Shown here piece by piece: positions 1-6,896 of a DNA stretch of 42,537 nt. Both the position numbers and the translations under genes were made by a program. Source of the DNA: Pseudomonadota bacterium (GTDB lineage Bacteria; Pseudomonadota; Gammaproteobacteria; Burkholderiales; Rhodocyclaceae). Location of the stretch: positions 1 to 42,537 of the forward strand of contig QQUN01000042.1 in assembly GCA_008501585.1 (NCBI GenBank). Direction: 5' to 3'. Each line of letters opens with the position of its first letter. Position 1 is the stretch's first letter. A model generated the notes under the pieces. It had not been told where the DNA came from. It made no database searches and was given only the letters and a program-made list of their open reading frames with translations.

Positions 1-48
1 GCTTCGCTGTGCGTGCGCCGACGCCGGCGCGGGATCAAGACGTCCATA

Positions 49-75
49 GTGTCCACCATCGAAATTGGTGGACAC
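49..75. repeat. Perfect 10-bp inverted repeat (hairpin)
   Basis: GTGTCCACCA at 49-58 pairs exactly with TGGTGGACAC at 66-75 around a 7-nt loop. It lies immediately before the 52-bp repeat copy at 77-128. It could be a fragment of a transposon end or a REP-like hairpin; the sequence alone does not decide. Confidence 0.6.
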
Positions 76-76
76 G

Positions 77-128
77 ATCTTCAGCGCACTACCGCGTGAA
101 GGACAGATGGGTTTGCCGGGCGCTTACG
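77..128 (+). repeat. 52-bp dispersed repeat, copy A
   Basis: It starts ATCTTCAGCGCACTACCGC and ends TTGCCGGGCGCTTACG. A second copy of the same length lies in inverted orientation at 12567-12618. The first 19 bases and most of the last 25 are shared, and the middle 8 have diverged. Read in the same frame, both copies give a peptide SSAHYR..DRWV.RALT, so it may be a remnant of a once-coding mobile element. Its end at 128 coincides with the point where the antitoxin frame downstream starts to resemble its family. Confidence 0.6.
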
Positions 129-150
129 CTCGAAGGCCACTACGATCCGA

Positions 151-492
151 TTGATCGCCGACGGGGACGACAGCCCTGCAGTGGATCTGCCGCCGGCGGC
201 GCTTCGCGTCATCGGAGAGGTTCTGGGGCTCATGAGCCAGGGCAAGCCGTTCACGCTCATGCCTGCCGATCACGAGCTCTCGACTGTCGAGGCCGCCAAC
301 TTCCTGAACGTGTCACGACCGTTCTTGATTCGGGAGATTGATGCCGGTCGCCTCGCGTGCCGGAAGGTCGGCACACATCGCCGGATCGCGTTCTCCGATC
401 TTGAAGCCTACAGCCTGCGGATGCGTTCAGATCAAGAGGCAGCGCTTGATGAGATGACCCGGAATGCGGATGAGCTGGGGCTGGGCTACTGA
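151..492 (+). pseudogene. 5'-truncated excisionase-type HTH antitoxin
   Basis: The product is a DNA-binding protein of the excisionase/MerR-like helix-turn-helix type that normally acts as the antitoxin beside a PIN-domain toxin. The core is present: a segment reading STVEAANFLNVSRPFLI (HTH), then the basic stretch CRKVGTHRRIAFSDLEAY, and a family-typical ADELGLGY terminus. The family is usually about 140-150 aa, whereas only 113 aa follow the TTG at 151. The frame is open back to about 100, but with no ATG, and the resemblance stops where the 52-bp repeat ends (128), so the N-terminus appears to have been cut off. No PIN toxin follows; the next gene is convergent. A shortened protein starting at TTG 151 is possible. 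Family assignment is from pattern memory. Confidence 0.55.
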
Positions 493-514
493 TCTTGCAC
501 CAGCACAGAGCCTT

Positions 515-1363
515 TTAGACGGACACTGCCCCAGCGGGAAGAAAGTCGCTCACAGGCTCGTCGCACAAACTAATGTACTCAAGGCGCCACTGATCCACCT
601 TCCTTAGATCTGCCAAGGTCATGAAGGTGTCCGCAACGGACGCACACGCCTCAAGCGCGATCTCTGTTGCCTCTGCAGGCGGCCCGTATGCTTGCTCAAA
701 AAGCTCCCGCAGTTCCTGTGCAACTATATCGGCGCTCTGTCTGGCTACTTGGCCACCCTCCGTCGCATCGTAGACGACCGCAATGGAGAGGAAGTACGCT
801 TCCCCATCAGGCATCTCAACTGACCGCTCCGCGCCCAGATCGAAGAAGAGTGCCACCAGTTGCTTTGATACTGGCTCCAGTATTTTTGCGATTCGCTGTT
901 CGACTGAGCGCTTCCCGACCATCTTCCGCAATCTGCCCTCGAAAGCATTGGGAAAGGCCGGGCGCCCGTATCTGGCAGCGAGCCACTGCTTCAAGGCTCG
1001 CTTGTCGTCAGCTGGCAACGCATAGACCGTTTCTCTGGCCCCGTACTTTGCAAACTCAGCCTTGCAGACCGGCTGCCTGTCTGCATGCCGTAGATCAAGG
1101 TGGAGCGACTCTCCCGCGTCGGATACATAGCAAAGGTGCAAGCGACGCGGGTTTCTGGCGTTGGCAAACATCGGATTGGAGTCCTCTACAAGCGAACCGA
1201 GAATGACCTCGACAAACAACTCCGTGTCGTTCGGCAAGTCGCAGTCGTGGGAGATTACGACGGCGCGCTTGCCCGAATTACAAGCCTCGACCAATCCGAG
1301 CGCTTGAGCACCCTCGTCGGTCAGCAGATTGCCCTGTCGCCATTCGGTGTCGCGTCCGAGCAT
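515..1363 (-). CDS. Unknown 282-aa protein, third gene of a three-gene operon
   Basis: I do not recognise this family by name. The protein starts near EWRQGNLL and has a conserved-looking block AVVISHDCDLPND around residues 35-47, in which His, Asp and Cys lie together and could form an active or metal site. The remainder is mixed alpha/beta with no signal peptide or membrane helix, so it is probably cytosolic. The ATG at 1363 is chosen over the TTG one codon earlier; an AGGA lies 11 bases upstream of it. The gene sits 18 bp behind the membrane/HTH gene and is co-directional with the TIGR04255-like gene, so the three are presumably one transcript. Base composition is less GC-rich than in the right part of the window, in keeping with transfer. 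A defence or toxin-antitoxin role is inference only. Confidence 0.75.
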   Translation of the reverse strand: MLGRDTEWRQGNLLTDEGAQALGLVEACNSGKRAVVISHDCDLPNDTELFVEVILGSLVEDSNPMFANARNPRRLHLCYVSDAGESLHLDLRHADRQPVCKAEFAKYGARETVYALPADDKRALKQWLAARYGRPAFPNAFEGRLRKMVGKRSVEQRIAKILEPVSKQLVALFFDLGAERSVEMPDGEAYFLSIAVVYDATEGGQVARQSADIVAQELRELFEQAYGPPAEATEIALEACASVADTFMTLADLRKVDQWRLEYISLCDEPVSDFLPAGAVSV

Positions 1364-1381
1364 CAAGCAGGGTTCCTTTGT

Positions 1382-2014
1382 TCAGCCTTGCTCGGAGCCA
1401 CCGGGAATCGAGACGGACGATTGCCAATCACTGGTTGGTCTTGACTTGGACGCAGCCAAACCGGAGCCCCTATACGAATCTTTCATTGCCCTGGCTTCAG
1501 CGACCAGATCCCTGACGTGCTCGTTGCGGCTCTCACCCGACTTGATGAGATCCATCAAGGAGCGCCCAGCAAAGGCTTTCATCTTCAGAAGGGTTCCCGC
1601 ACGAGAAATGCCCGCGGCCTGAAACTCATCGGCCACCCTGCTTAGCTCCCTGATGCGTCCGAGTTTGTCGTCTTCAGGCGTCGAGCTTCCAGACAGCCAC
1701 TTATAAACCGCCTGGCGGGACACTTCGAAGACAGCAGCCAGATCAGCGACCGGCGGATTCAGCACGTTTCGAATGTTCTCGATATGCTCCGCCGCTGTGC
1801 GGACGTCAGGACGATCCGCATTGTCTGCTGACGCTCCCGCGGTATCGAGAACGAACGGTACACGCGGCTGGACGTGATGCCGCCAGGAGTCAGCACGACT
1901 CAATCCATATACAGTGCCGGTGCCGATCAGAACGGTACTAAACAACGCGAATGCCGTCTTTGTGGCAGCCCCCGCCGGTTGCCCCGGACGGGTGGAAATA
2001 GAACCGGGATACAT
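1382..2014 (-). CDS. Membrane-anchored helix-turn-helix protein
   Basis: This is a 210-aa protein with a hydrophobic segment near the N-terminus (about residues 20-40, TKTAFALFSTVLIGTGTV) followed by a helix-turn-helix around residues 90-125, containing ADLAAVFEVSRQAVYKWLSG. The C-terminal third carries a second helical region (LLKMKAFAGRSLMDLI) that looks like a regulatory or partner-binding part. A GGAGGAG lies directly before two tandem ATGs (2017 and 2014). The second gives a workable spacing and is used here; the TTG at 2041 is less likely. It lies 17 bp behind the TIGR04255-like gene. It is the only likely DNA-binding protein of the operon and so the natural candidate to bind the tandem operator at 2874-2911. 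A membrane helix on such a regulator is unusual. Confidence 0.75.
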   Translation of the reverse strand: MYPGSISTRPGQPAGAATKTAFALFSTVLIGTGTVYGLSRADSWRHHVQPRVPFVLDTAGASADNADRPDVRTAAEHIENIRNVLNPPVADLAAVFEVSRQAVYKWLSGSSTPEDDKLGRIRELSRVADEFQAAGISRAGTLLKMKAFAGRSLMDLIKSGESRNEHVRDLVAEARAMKDSYRGSGLAASKSRPTSDWQSSVSIPGGSEQG

Positions 2015-2031
2015 CATCTCCTCCAATCGTC

Positions 2032-2832
2032 TTAGGCCCAAACAGCACGCGCGTGATCGCCAATTGTGGCGTCGAACACGACCTTGATGGCCCCGTGCAA
2101 AGCCGCCAACTGTTCTTCGATCAGAGCGAATTCCAACGCCATGCGCCCTTCCACGAAGTGATCCGTGTCGATTATGGCATGCGACCGACTGTCGGTGATG
2201 GCGAACCGAGGCATAGGCACAAGGCCGTTTGGAACCATGTCTGGTGGGTACCCAAGGGGCGCCTCCATCCGGTGAACGCGGGCGACCAGTGTACCTTTCG
2301 GCACGAGAGGGCCAGTGTCCGTCTCGAAGACCGACTCAGTCAGCCCATATCGCTGCCGGGCATCGAAGCGGACGCCGTGTAATCCGCCGACGAGATACTG
2401 ATCGACTGTTTCATCAGCCCCCGGCAAGACAGCATCAAGGTAACGAAGCCCCAGGCGACTGACGTGATCAAGGCTCACCACCTCATGAACGGCACGCAAG
2501 CCGCGCAGCAATTCCGGAATAAATTCATTCCGCGTTTCATAGTGCGTCGTATGAAAGATGATAGAAGAAGCGCTCAGAATGAATCCCGAGGATCGATCAG
2601 CCTTCGTGATGAGCCAAGAAGTCGTGTGCGCGAGTTGTGGCTCGGTCGGTGCCTGGCCAGGCGTAGCCGAGAACTGCAAGTGTGTCATTTGCTGCGGCTC
2701 GAAGAGCGCATAACCTTCACGCCGCAGAAGATCCTGAATCTCGTCCACGTACTTCGCCATCGCAGCGACGGGACTGAACTGCGCTTGAGCCAAAGCGTAG
2801 TAAACGGGGGCATTGGACATCTTCTCACTCAC
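2032..2832 (-). CDS. TIGR04255-like family protein
   Basis: This 266-aa protein resembles the sporadically distributed TIGR04255 family. The signature is a stretch of the form FILSASSIIFHTTHYETRNEF at about residues 85-105, followed by a helical part and SRLGLRYLDAV near residue 125. The family's biochemical role is not known to me, but it often occurs in accessory regions. A GTG start at 2832 is chosen because AGGAG lies seven bases before it; an ATG four codons later has no such site. It is the first gene of a leftward operon, and the tandem 19-bp repeat at 2874-2911 lies 41 bp upstream, where an operator would be expected. Confidence 0.75.
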   Translation of the reverse strand: MSEKMSNAPVYYALAQAQFSPVAAMAKYVDEIQDLLRREGYALFEPQQMTHLQFSATPGQAPTEPQLAHTTSWLITKADRSSGFILSASSIIFHTTHYETRNEFIPELLRGLRAVHEVVSLDHVSRLGLRYLDAVLPGADETVDQYLVGGLHGVRFDARQRYGLTESVFETDTGPLVPKGTLVARVHRMEAPLGYPPDMVPNGLVPMPRFAITDSRSHAIIDTDHFVEGRMALEFALIEEQLAALHGAIKVVFDATIGDHARAVWA

Positions 2833-2873
2833 GGCTCAACTCCTGTATTGCAGACGCGTGCGCAAGGCGCCCT

Positions 2874-2911
2874 GTTGACACTTCGGTTGTCAGTTTACAC
2901 GTTGGTTGTCA
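2874..2911 (-). promoter_or_regulatory. Tandem 19-bp operator candidate
   Basis: Two 19-bp units lie head to tail, GTTGACACTTCGGTTGTCA at 2874-2892 and GTTTACACGTTGGTTGTCA at 2893-2911, identical at 16 of 19 positions. Each is built on an inverted pair; in the first unit TGACA and TGTCA are exact arms. The site lies just upstream of the operon at 515-2832 and is probably bound by the HTH protein encoded in it. No clear -10/-35 pair was found beside it. Confidence 0.55.
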
Positions 2912-3104
2912 CCCATGGCAATTCCGCCGGTCGCTCACAGCGAACCCATCTTCCCCGCTCCTCACTCCGTCAACATGGCGCTATCCGCACTAGCATTCCT
3001 AGCGTCCGCACACCACTGCGCCCCTGCCCTGCTTCTGAACGCCCCCAGTGTGCCGGTGCCAGCGGGGCCGAACCAACAACCAAATCAAGCGAAGTTAGAC
3101 AGGA

Positions 3105-3121
3105 TTATCGATTTCCGATAA
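3105..3121. promoter_or_regulatory. Small inverted repeat between operons
   Basis: TTATCG at 3105-3110 and CGATAA at 3116-3121 form exact arms around 5 bases. It is 26 bp past the end of the leftward gene 3147-3410 and distal to it, so it might be a weak terminator or a binding site. The rest of 2912-3146 shows no gene I can support. Confidence 0.3.
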
Positions 3122-3146
3122 ACCTGCCTAAACTCCCTTCAAGCCT

Positions 3147-3410
3147 CTAGCTTTCCCGCTGGATGCGGCCGAGCAGCGTCTGAACGCCATAGTGCCGCTT
3201 CGACTCACCGCGCACGATCCAGAGGCCCGTTCCTGGCCAGAAATCGATTCGCTTGGCCCCGCCGGTCACGATCAGGTGCGCTCCATCGTTCTTGCTCTCG
3301 AAACACACACAGGCAGCAGTGAGCAGTTCCGTGCTCGAAGCCCGCCTGGTCGCCCGCATCTGCTGGTCATGGCGGCGCTTCTCGGCAAACAGTTCCCCCA
3401 TCTCGCTCAT
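3147..3410 (-). CDS. Small hypothetical protein with FWPGTG motif
   Basis: This 87-aa soluble protein begins MSEMGELFAEKRRHDQQ and ends with a segment ESKNDGAHLIVTGGAKRIDFWPGTGLWI. The motif 'GAHLIV...DFWPGTG.W' recurs in small hypothetical proteins of phages and plasmids; no function is known to me. The frame is open upstream to 3461, but the ATG at 3410 gives the family-like start and sits just after the stop of the 108-aa gene (3421), so the two are probably co-transcribed. The first half is charged and probably helical; the second half looks like a small beta domain. Confidence 0.6.
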   Translation of the reverse strand: MSEMGELFAEKRRHDQQMRATRRASSTELLTAACVCFESKNDGAHLIVTGGAKRIDFWPGTGLWIVRGESKRHYGVQTLLGRIQRES

Positions 3411-3420
3411 CGTCAGTGTC

Positions 3421-3747
3421 CTATGTGAAGGTGTAGGGAAGCTGGATGAGGACGGTGCCACCGTCGAACTCGTCCAGAAGCCCCAAGGCCTCGATCTGCT
3501 CCCGGACGTGCCGGCCCAACATGGCGGGGTGGTGCCGCTTCAGGTGCTTGCGAATATCGTCCAGGTGGTAGTACCACCGGATTTGCCCCGGAAGGCGGAT
3601 CGGGGGCTGCGGTACCGGTGCGATGGGATCTGGCTGCAGCGCGTGGGCATGGAAGGTGCGTCTCTTTCGGACTGGCAGCACCGTGGCCGCCGACTGATCC
3701 ATCACACCACAGGCGGGCGGCAGTTCAAGCCCTTGGCAAGCATTCAT
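3421..3747 (-). CDS. Small hypothetical protein
   Basis: I do not recognise the family. The 108-aa frame has a proline-rich N-terminal half and a more ordered C-terminal half with HLDDIRKHLKRHHPAML and EALGLLDEFDGGTVLIQLPY, which looks like a helix pair followed by a short strand. The start is uncertain: neither the ATG at 3747 nor the in-frame ATG at 3702 has a clear ribosome binding site. It runs 10 bp ahead of the FWPGTG gene on the same strand, which supports its being real and linked to that gene. Confidence 0.45.
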   Translation of the reverse strand: MNACQGLELPPACGVMDQSAATVLPVRKRRTFHAHALQPDPIAPVPQPPIRLPGQIRWYYHLDDIRKHLKRHHPAMLGRHVREQIEALGLLDEFDGGTVLIQLPYTFT

Positions 3748-3889
3748 TCAATCCATGGTGGCGAGGGCAATGCCAAGTGATTCCGCCCTTATGGGTTATG
3801 CTTCCCCGCTCATGTTCCGACCCGGTGCTTCATGTCTGGATCGGACGCTGTCTGAATCCCCTGCCCCCTTCTTGAGAGCCGCATTCAAC

Positions 3890-4192
3890 ATGATCGAATC
3901 CACCTACGTGCCTGGTGTAGCCATCCCCGATTTCGACCCCGCGATATCCACAGCTCTTGCCGATAGCGAGTTCGAGGGGGGCGGCCACACCATGGTTGTC
4001 GCCATCGAGAACCCCGAGGGTCAAATCTATCGAGTCATCGAGTGCGAGGGCCTCGGCGCCTACATGCATGTCACAGGCGTGCTCGAAGACCTCGGCATGG
4101 ATGATGTCCTGGCCGACGAGGTTGAGGGAGCTGAGGGCTTGGACAGCCGATTTGTGGTAACCGAGGACACGAGGGCTGCGGCAGATCAATAG
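3890..4192 (+). CDS. Small acidic hypothetical protein
   Basis: This 100-aa strongly acidic protein starts MIESTYVPGVAIPDFD and carries GGGHTMVVAIENPEGQIYRVIE, which reads like a small beta-sheet, then an acidic helical end. The frame is open back to 3755, but that extension is rich in Ser, Pro and Arg and is unlike the rest, so the ATG at 3890 is preferred. No good ribosome binding site is visible. It is convergent with the zinc-finger gene at 4296-4670, with a hairpin between them. The function is unknown; very acidic small proteins in islands are sometimes DNA mimics, but nothing here shows that. Confidence 0.45.
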   Translation: MIESTYVPGVAIPDFDPAISTALADSEFEGGGHTMVVAIENPEGQIYRVIECEGLGAYMHVTGVLEDLGMDDVLADEVEGAEGLDSRFVVTEDTRAAADQ

Positions 4193-4225
4193 CCGAGGCA
4201 AGCTGCTCGGGCTCAGGAATAGGAA

Positions 4226-4245
4226 ATGGCTCCCGAAGGAGCCAT
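4226..4245. terminator. Hairpin between convergent genes
   Basis: ATGGCTCC (4226-4233) and GGAGCCAT (4238-4245) form a perfect 8-bp stem with a CGAA loop, placed between two genes that end towards each other (4192 and 4296). There is no T-run, so if it is a terminator it is not a textbook one. Confidence 0.5.
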
Positions 4246-4295
4246 GAGGGCGCCAGCCCCAAATACAGACGCGTTTGGAGCGCGCTTTGAGGTGC

Positions 4296-4670
4296 TCAGG
4301 CGCGACTCTCCCCTACCCCATCAGGCAGGACGAACCGCCCCTGCTCGCGACTCCAGATCGCCTCAGCGTGCAGCCGGTTCAGATCCTCGTGCGCCTGCCG
4401 GTCATCCTTGCCGCACGGCACCCAGCCCTTCCCCGGTACCAGCTTCGCGTACCAGCCAAACTCGCGGCACTCGGCCACCCCCGGCCACAGCCCCGTCCAG
4501 GGCAGCGGCGGGGCGGTGGTCTCGCAACCACACGACAGGCGCTGACCACCGCACTCGGGACATCGCTCAACGTCGCAGCCCTCCTCGTGAAGCGCGCCGG
4601 ACGCAGCCCCGCAGTCGGGACACATCGCCTCGCCTCGCGCCACAGCGCCATCGGCCTGGTCAGTGCTCAT
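4296..4670 (-). CDS. Small zinc-ribbon-like hypothetical protein
   Basis: This 124-aa protein has two paired-cysteine knuckles near its N-terminus, CPDCG at about residues 17-21 and [13 protein letters not shown] further on, with a further His/Cys (HEEGCDVE) between them, so zinc binding is likely. The C-terminal half, [26 protein letters not shown] followed by a helix [13 protein letters not shown], is a conserved pattern I associate with hypothetical proteins of many proteobacteria. The ATG at 4670 follows GGAGAGAAG directly; the frame is open to 4745 but lacks such a site there. It is divergent from the XRE regulator, with palindromes in between. The function is not known. Confidence 0.7.
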   Translation of the reverse strand: MSTDQADGAVARGEAMCPDCGAASGALHEEGCDVERCPECGGQRLSCGCETTAPPLPWTGLWPGVAECREFGWYAKLVPGKGWVPCGKDDRQAHEDLNRLHAEAIWSREQGRFVLPDGVGESRA

Positions 4671-4770
4671 CTTCTCTCCGTTCTGAACTATCGGTGTCTG
4701 ATGACTCATCTCATCACGGACGGCCCCGCATTCAAGCCCTCCCATCCAACCAGCGCGCCTCCAGGTAAGA

Positions 4771-4800
4771 GGTCAGTACTGACCGGGCGCGTACGCCCGG
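4771..4800. promoter_or_regulatory. Two adjoining palindromes in a divergent intergenic region
   Basis: GGTCAGTACTGACC at 4771-4784 is a perfect 14-bp palindrome. It runs into a second one, CCGGGCG (4783-4789) and CGCCCGG (4794-4800), around CGTA. Both lie in the 318-bp space 4671-4988 between two divergent genes, so they are plausible binding sites rather than terminators. No other gene is seen in this space. Confidence 0.4.
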
Positions 4801-4918
4801 ACGCACGAAGCCGTGCTCTATGGCGTGAGTGGACATCCAGCAACGGACGCTGAATTGGACGCAGCACCCGCCGCGAGCAGCACCTGCGAGGGCCGCCCGC
4901 CTGCGCGAGGCCGTAAAT

Positions 4919-4942
4919 GATGTGTTTTTGCCAGTACACATC
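4919..4942 (+). promoter_or_regulatory. Operator candidate upstream of the XRE gene
   Basis: GATGTGT (4919-4925) and ACACATC (4936-4942) are exact 7-bp arms separated by 10 bp, centred about 58 bp before the XRE start. The size and spacing suit a helix-turn-helix dimer, so autoregulation by the following gene is plausible. Confidence 0.45.
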
Positions 4943-4988
4943 GTTTTAATGCTCCCGCATCATGATCCCACATCGAAATGGAGGGACT

Positions 4989-6365
4989 ATGGGCAGGCCG
5001 GCATTCACCATTGACGGAGCGCGACTCAAGGATCTACGCGAGGCGGCGGGCAAGACGCAACTGGCCGTCGCCAAGGAGATCCACGCGCAGCTCGGGAAGA
5101 AAAGCCCTTCGGACGACGCGACGTTGGCGAACGGCTACCAGCGCATCGAACGAACAGGCAACACGAGCCGGCAGCGCGCTGAAGCCCTCGCCACGATCTT
5201 CAACGTGACGGTCGAAGTGCTGCAAGGAAAAGCACTTCCAGACCCCGTCGACTACGTTGCCAATCTGGCCGCATGCCTCCACAAACAACTCACGAGCGGC
5301 TCGAACTGCGCACTTCTCGATGCGCTTGAGCAGATCACAGACACGCGAACGCCATCAGACGAGTCGATCAACGATCTTGCGAGAGCCATTGCCGCGCGCA
5401 TCGAGGCAGCACAACTGGCTTGCAATCCCCACGAGCTTGAAGAGCTATCCAGCATTACGGGACTGCCTGAGACTGAGCTGCTGAACCCGGCCAACGTTCA
5501 CGGGCACTGGATCATCGTTGCCAACGGAGGGGGAGTCCACGCGACCGAGTTGATTCGGGGCGCATCTTCGCTGGCATTCCGAGTGGCTGACATCGTCGGG
5601 GATCTGCTGAAGTACCGCGGCAGCGGCAGCGACACCTCCATCCGCATGCGCCGCGATGAGCCGTGGTACCGGCTGGAAATCCGACGCAACGCGCATGCGG
5701 ATGATGTGATCCGAATCGACCTGGCGCGCTGCGAACCCACAGGTGGAAAAGGAATCACCTGGGCCAAGGCCACATGGTATGACCGGTTCGTATTCGAAAA
5801 CGCCATCCGAGAGTGGGCCTACGCGACAGCGAACTTCGTGACAGGCTTCGATGGCACGCAATCCCCCTCTGGCGATGTTCGCCGCCTTCGGCTGCGCGTA
5901 TTCGAACACGGACAAGGAGATCGGCCCCCAACCGGAAGAATGCTCATCTCAGGGAATCTGGACAAGATGCCCGAGTCCGTTTTCGACAATTTCCGCAAAG
6001 AAAACGACACGCACAGTCTGGTGTTCCAGTGGCTCGTCAGCGACTTACTGCGCTCGCTCGCCCCGTATTTTTCGGAGTACCCACGCAAGTGCTGGAGTGT
6101 GCGCAGCGGGGGCAAAGTGATCATTGACCTGGACGAGTTCCTGGCCAGAAAACAGCCGATCACCGGGTGCTTCGTTGGAGCCCGGTACAGCATCGAACTG
6201 GTCGAGGAGATCGCCGAGAACGAGTACGCACCCGTCCCATGGCGCACTACGGACATCTACCGCCTGGGAGCGGATATCGAGCAGTTGCTTGCCGACCCGA
6301 ACCACCACGCATGGACGACTGACGAGCCGCGCCGACCATTTGAGCCCTGCCCGGCCAACGAGTAA
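4989..6365 (+). CDS. XRE-type regulator with large unknown C-terminal domain
   Basis: This 458-aa cytosolic protein has a Cro/C1-type helix-turn-helix at about residues 8-75 (LKDLREAAGKTQLAVAKEI, then YQRIERTGNTSRQRAEALATIFNV). A helical linker follows, and then about 280 residues of an unrecognised domain with HGHWIIVANGGGVHATELIRG near its start and several WY/W-rich strands. Such a large C-terminus suggests ligand sensing or an effector rather than a plain repressor. The ATG at 4989 is chosen because GGAGGG precedes it. A palindromic operator candidate lies upstream. The next two genes on the same strand are a 27-aa peptide and a HicA-like protein, so it may control or belong to that module. 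Confidence 0.8.
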   Translation: MGRPAFTIDGARLKDLREAAGKTQLAVAKEIHAQLGKKSPSDDATLANGYQRIERTGNTSRQRAEALATIFNVTVEVLQGKALPDPVDYVANLAACLHKQLTSGSNCALLDALEQITDTRTPSDESINDLARAIAARIEAAQLACNPHELEELSSITGLPETELLNPANVHGHWIIVANGGGVHATELIRGASSLAFRVADIVGDLLKYRGSGSDTSIRMRRDEPWYRLEIRRNAHADDVIRIDLARCEPTGGKGITWAKATWYDRFVFENAIREWAYATANFVTGFDGTQSPSGDVRRLRLRVFEHGQGDRPPTGRMLISGNLDKMPESVFDNFRKENDTHSLVFQWLVSDLLRSLAPYFSEYPRKCWSVRSGGKVIIDLDEFLARKQPITGCFVGARYSIELVEEIAENEYAPVPWRTTDIYRLGADIEQLLADPNHHAWTTDEPRRPFEPCPANE

Positions 6366-6501
6366 AGGTGCCGCTCAGCGAAAGACACGTCGCTGGCCGC
6401 CTGCACCAGGCACACCTCCCTAAATCTGAAACCCAACGTGCGCGAGGTACGTCCCGGCCCCACGCACGCCCATTTCCAGGGACGCATACAGGAGCAACAC
6501 C

Positions 6502-6585
6502 ATGAACGCATATCTTGAGAACGGCCCAAGCAAGACCGGCAATCCTTCGGGTGGCGGACGCGGCAACAACCCGCCGCGCAAGTAA
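6502..6585 (+). CDS. 27-aa conserved-looking peptide
   Basis: This is a very short gene with a strong ribosome binding site (AGGAG, seven bases before the ATG). The peptide contains NGPSKTGNPSGGGRGNNPP and ends RK; it is glycine- and asparagine-rich, basic, and has no hydrophobic segment, so it is probably unstructured. I recall near-identical short peptides from other proteobacterial genomes, which argues that it is translated and selected, but I cannot name a function. It lies 136 bp behind the XRE regulator and 55 bp before the HicA-like gene. It could be a leader peptide, an antitoxin or a signal. Confidence 0.55.
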   Translation: MNAYLENGPSKTGNPSGGGRGNNPPRK

Positions 6586-6640
6586 GCACGGACAGAGGGC
6601 GGGCACATGCCTGCCTTCTTCTTATGCCCCGCAAACCGGC

Positions 6641-6865
6641 ATGGACCGCACAGTGAAATACACATCGTCCAAGGAGTTCAACGTGCTCATCCGGCAACTA
6701 CTCAGCCAGGGCTGGACATACCGCCATGGGGCAAAGCACGGAAAGCTCAGAGCGCCCGATGGGCACCCGGTGCTGACAGTGCCCAACTCGCCGAGCGACA
6801 GGCGGGCGCTGCTCAACTTCCGCAGCCAGGTGCGACGCTGCTGCTCACCCCTCGGCGCAAGGTAG
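6641..6865 (+). CDS. HicA-like small protein (putative mRNA interferase fold)
   Basis: This 74-aa protein has a helix, FNVLIRQLLSQGWTY, followed by HGAKHGKLRAPDGHPVLTVPNSPSDRRALLNFRSQVRR. That is the layout of HicA-type double-stranded-RNA-binding toxins: helix, strand with a conserved His, strand 'LTVP', helix. The usual G-S-H-H is replaced by KHGKL, so it may belong to a distinct HicA-like group. The start is uncertain: ATG 6641, GTG 6653, or GTG 6683, which has the best ribosome site (AAGGAG) but would cut the first helix. No HicB antitoxin follows; the gene ends 31 bp before the convergent integrase. The association with the 27-aa peptide and the XRE gene is noted separately. Confidence 0.6.
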   Translation: MDRTVKYTSSKEFNVLIRQLLSQGWTYRHGAKHGKLRAPDGHPVLTVPNSPSDRRALLNFRSQVRRCCSPLGAR

Positions 6866-6896
6866 CGTCCCCCTGCGACCTTGACCACCGGAGAGT

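Noticed and set aside
2906-3121. 71-aa rightward frame between two leftward operons
   Set aside because: Ala/Pro-rich, no ribosome site, no recognisable motif, and it starts inside the operator region.
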